Under the pieces are notes generated by a model. The model searched no databases and was not told where the DNA came from. It saw only the letters and a list, made by a program, of their open reading frames with translations. Shown here one piece after another: positions 5,089 through 5,360 of a DNA stretch of 5,360 bases. The number at the start of each line of letters is the position of its first letter. The stretch's first letter is position 1. The stretch lies in contig JAUWJM010000114.1 of the NCBI GenBank assembly GCA_030607715.1, forward strand, positions 1-5,360, written 5' to 3'. The DNA comes from Candidatus Aerophobota bacterium. Its GTDB lineage: Bacteria; Aerophobota; Aerophobia; Aerophobales; B3-G15. The position numbers and the translations under genes were made by a program.

Positions 5089-5360
5089 ATGGGTTTAGAG
5101 GATATACTAAAAAATATTGAGAAAAAAGTTAGCACAGAAATTGAGAAATTAACCTTAGAGGCGGAAAAAGAAAAAAAGAGGATCACTGATAAAGCCTTAA
5201 AAGAAGCTCAGGAAAAAAAGAAAAGATTACTGAAGAAATTTAAAAAAGAAGCTGAGGATGAGGAAAGAAAAAAATTAATCAAGGCTAAAATGGAAGGAAA
5301 GAATGAAATTTTAGCTCTAAAGCAAAAGTTTATGAAAGATGCTTTTCAAAAGGCAAAACA
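5089..5360 (+). CDS. ntpE: V-type ATP synthase subunit E (peripheral stalk), 3' end outside the window
   Basis: The first 90 codons are visible; the gene runs off the window. The sequence starts MGLEDILKNIEKKVSTEIEK and is almost wholly Lys/Glu-rich helix with no proline after the start, consistent with the long N-terminal coiled coil of subunit E that pairs with subunit G/H in the peripheral stalk holding the catalytic head against rotation. The segment ALKQKFMKDAFQKA near 74-87 resembles the linker just before the C-terminal globular domain. GGGGAG (5077-5082) lies six bases before the ATG, a strong ribosome binding site. Its place directly after ntpK supports the call; from composition alone it could be confused with an F-type b subunit or another coiled-coil protein. 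The remaining ATPase genes would be expected to the right. Confidence 0.85.
   Translation, partial: MGLEDILKNIEKKVSTEIEKLTLEAEKEKKRITDKALKEAQEKKKRLLKKFKKEAEDEERKKLIKAKMEGKNEILALKQKFMKDAFQKAK

Overview
The window is AT-rich bacterial DNA, read almost entirely on the + strand. It looks like a fragment from an uncultivated anaerobic or thermophile-related lineage. The reasons are a DUF4416 protein, a transaldolase-family enzyme with an unusual large insert, a V-type (not F-type) ATPase with a predicted Na+ site, and abundant small structured intergenic repeats. Candidate phyla such as Aerophobota or Atribacterota would fit, but this is a guess from gene content and not from a marker gene.

Layout. 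Bases 1-459 hold no convincing gene. They contain an AT-rich edge with a GGGGTCAGGTGT-type motif (minus strand), one copy of a roughly 115-base intergenic repeat (116-233), a candidate promoter (242-269), and a REP/BIME-like double hairpin bounded by GTAG and CTAC (342-397). A DUF4416 gene follows (460-1014), then a HicB-HicA toxin-antitoxin pair in antitoxin-first order (1049-1549), then a transaldolase-family gene (1578-2501). The gap after it (2502-2596) is largely a second, diverged copy of the same intergenic repeat. It is followed by full-length uvrB (2597-4585), then V-ATPase subunit K (4596-5069) and the start of subunit E (5089 to the window end).

Functional reading. The genes do not form one pathway: central carbon metabolism (transaldolase), DNA repair (uvrB), ion-motive ATPase (ntpK, ntpE) and a small toxin-antitoxin module sit next to each other. 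Gaps from DUF4416 to the transaldolase gene are short (3-34 bases), so that block may be cotranscribed. The Shine-Dalgarno sequence of ntpK overlaps the uvrB stop codon, so the ATPase cluster may be read from a transcript that includes uvrB. The usual gene for subunit I is not found before subunit K.

I see no clear new defence or biosynthetic system. The best leads are non-coding: the GTAG/CTAC double hairpin with a covarying base pair, and the duplicated intergenic element that begins in the transaldolase C-terminal codons and ends just before the uvrB start. Next come the Na+-site residues of subunit K and the enlarged transaldolase.
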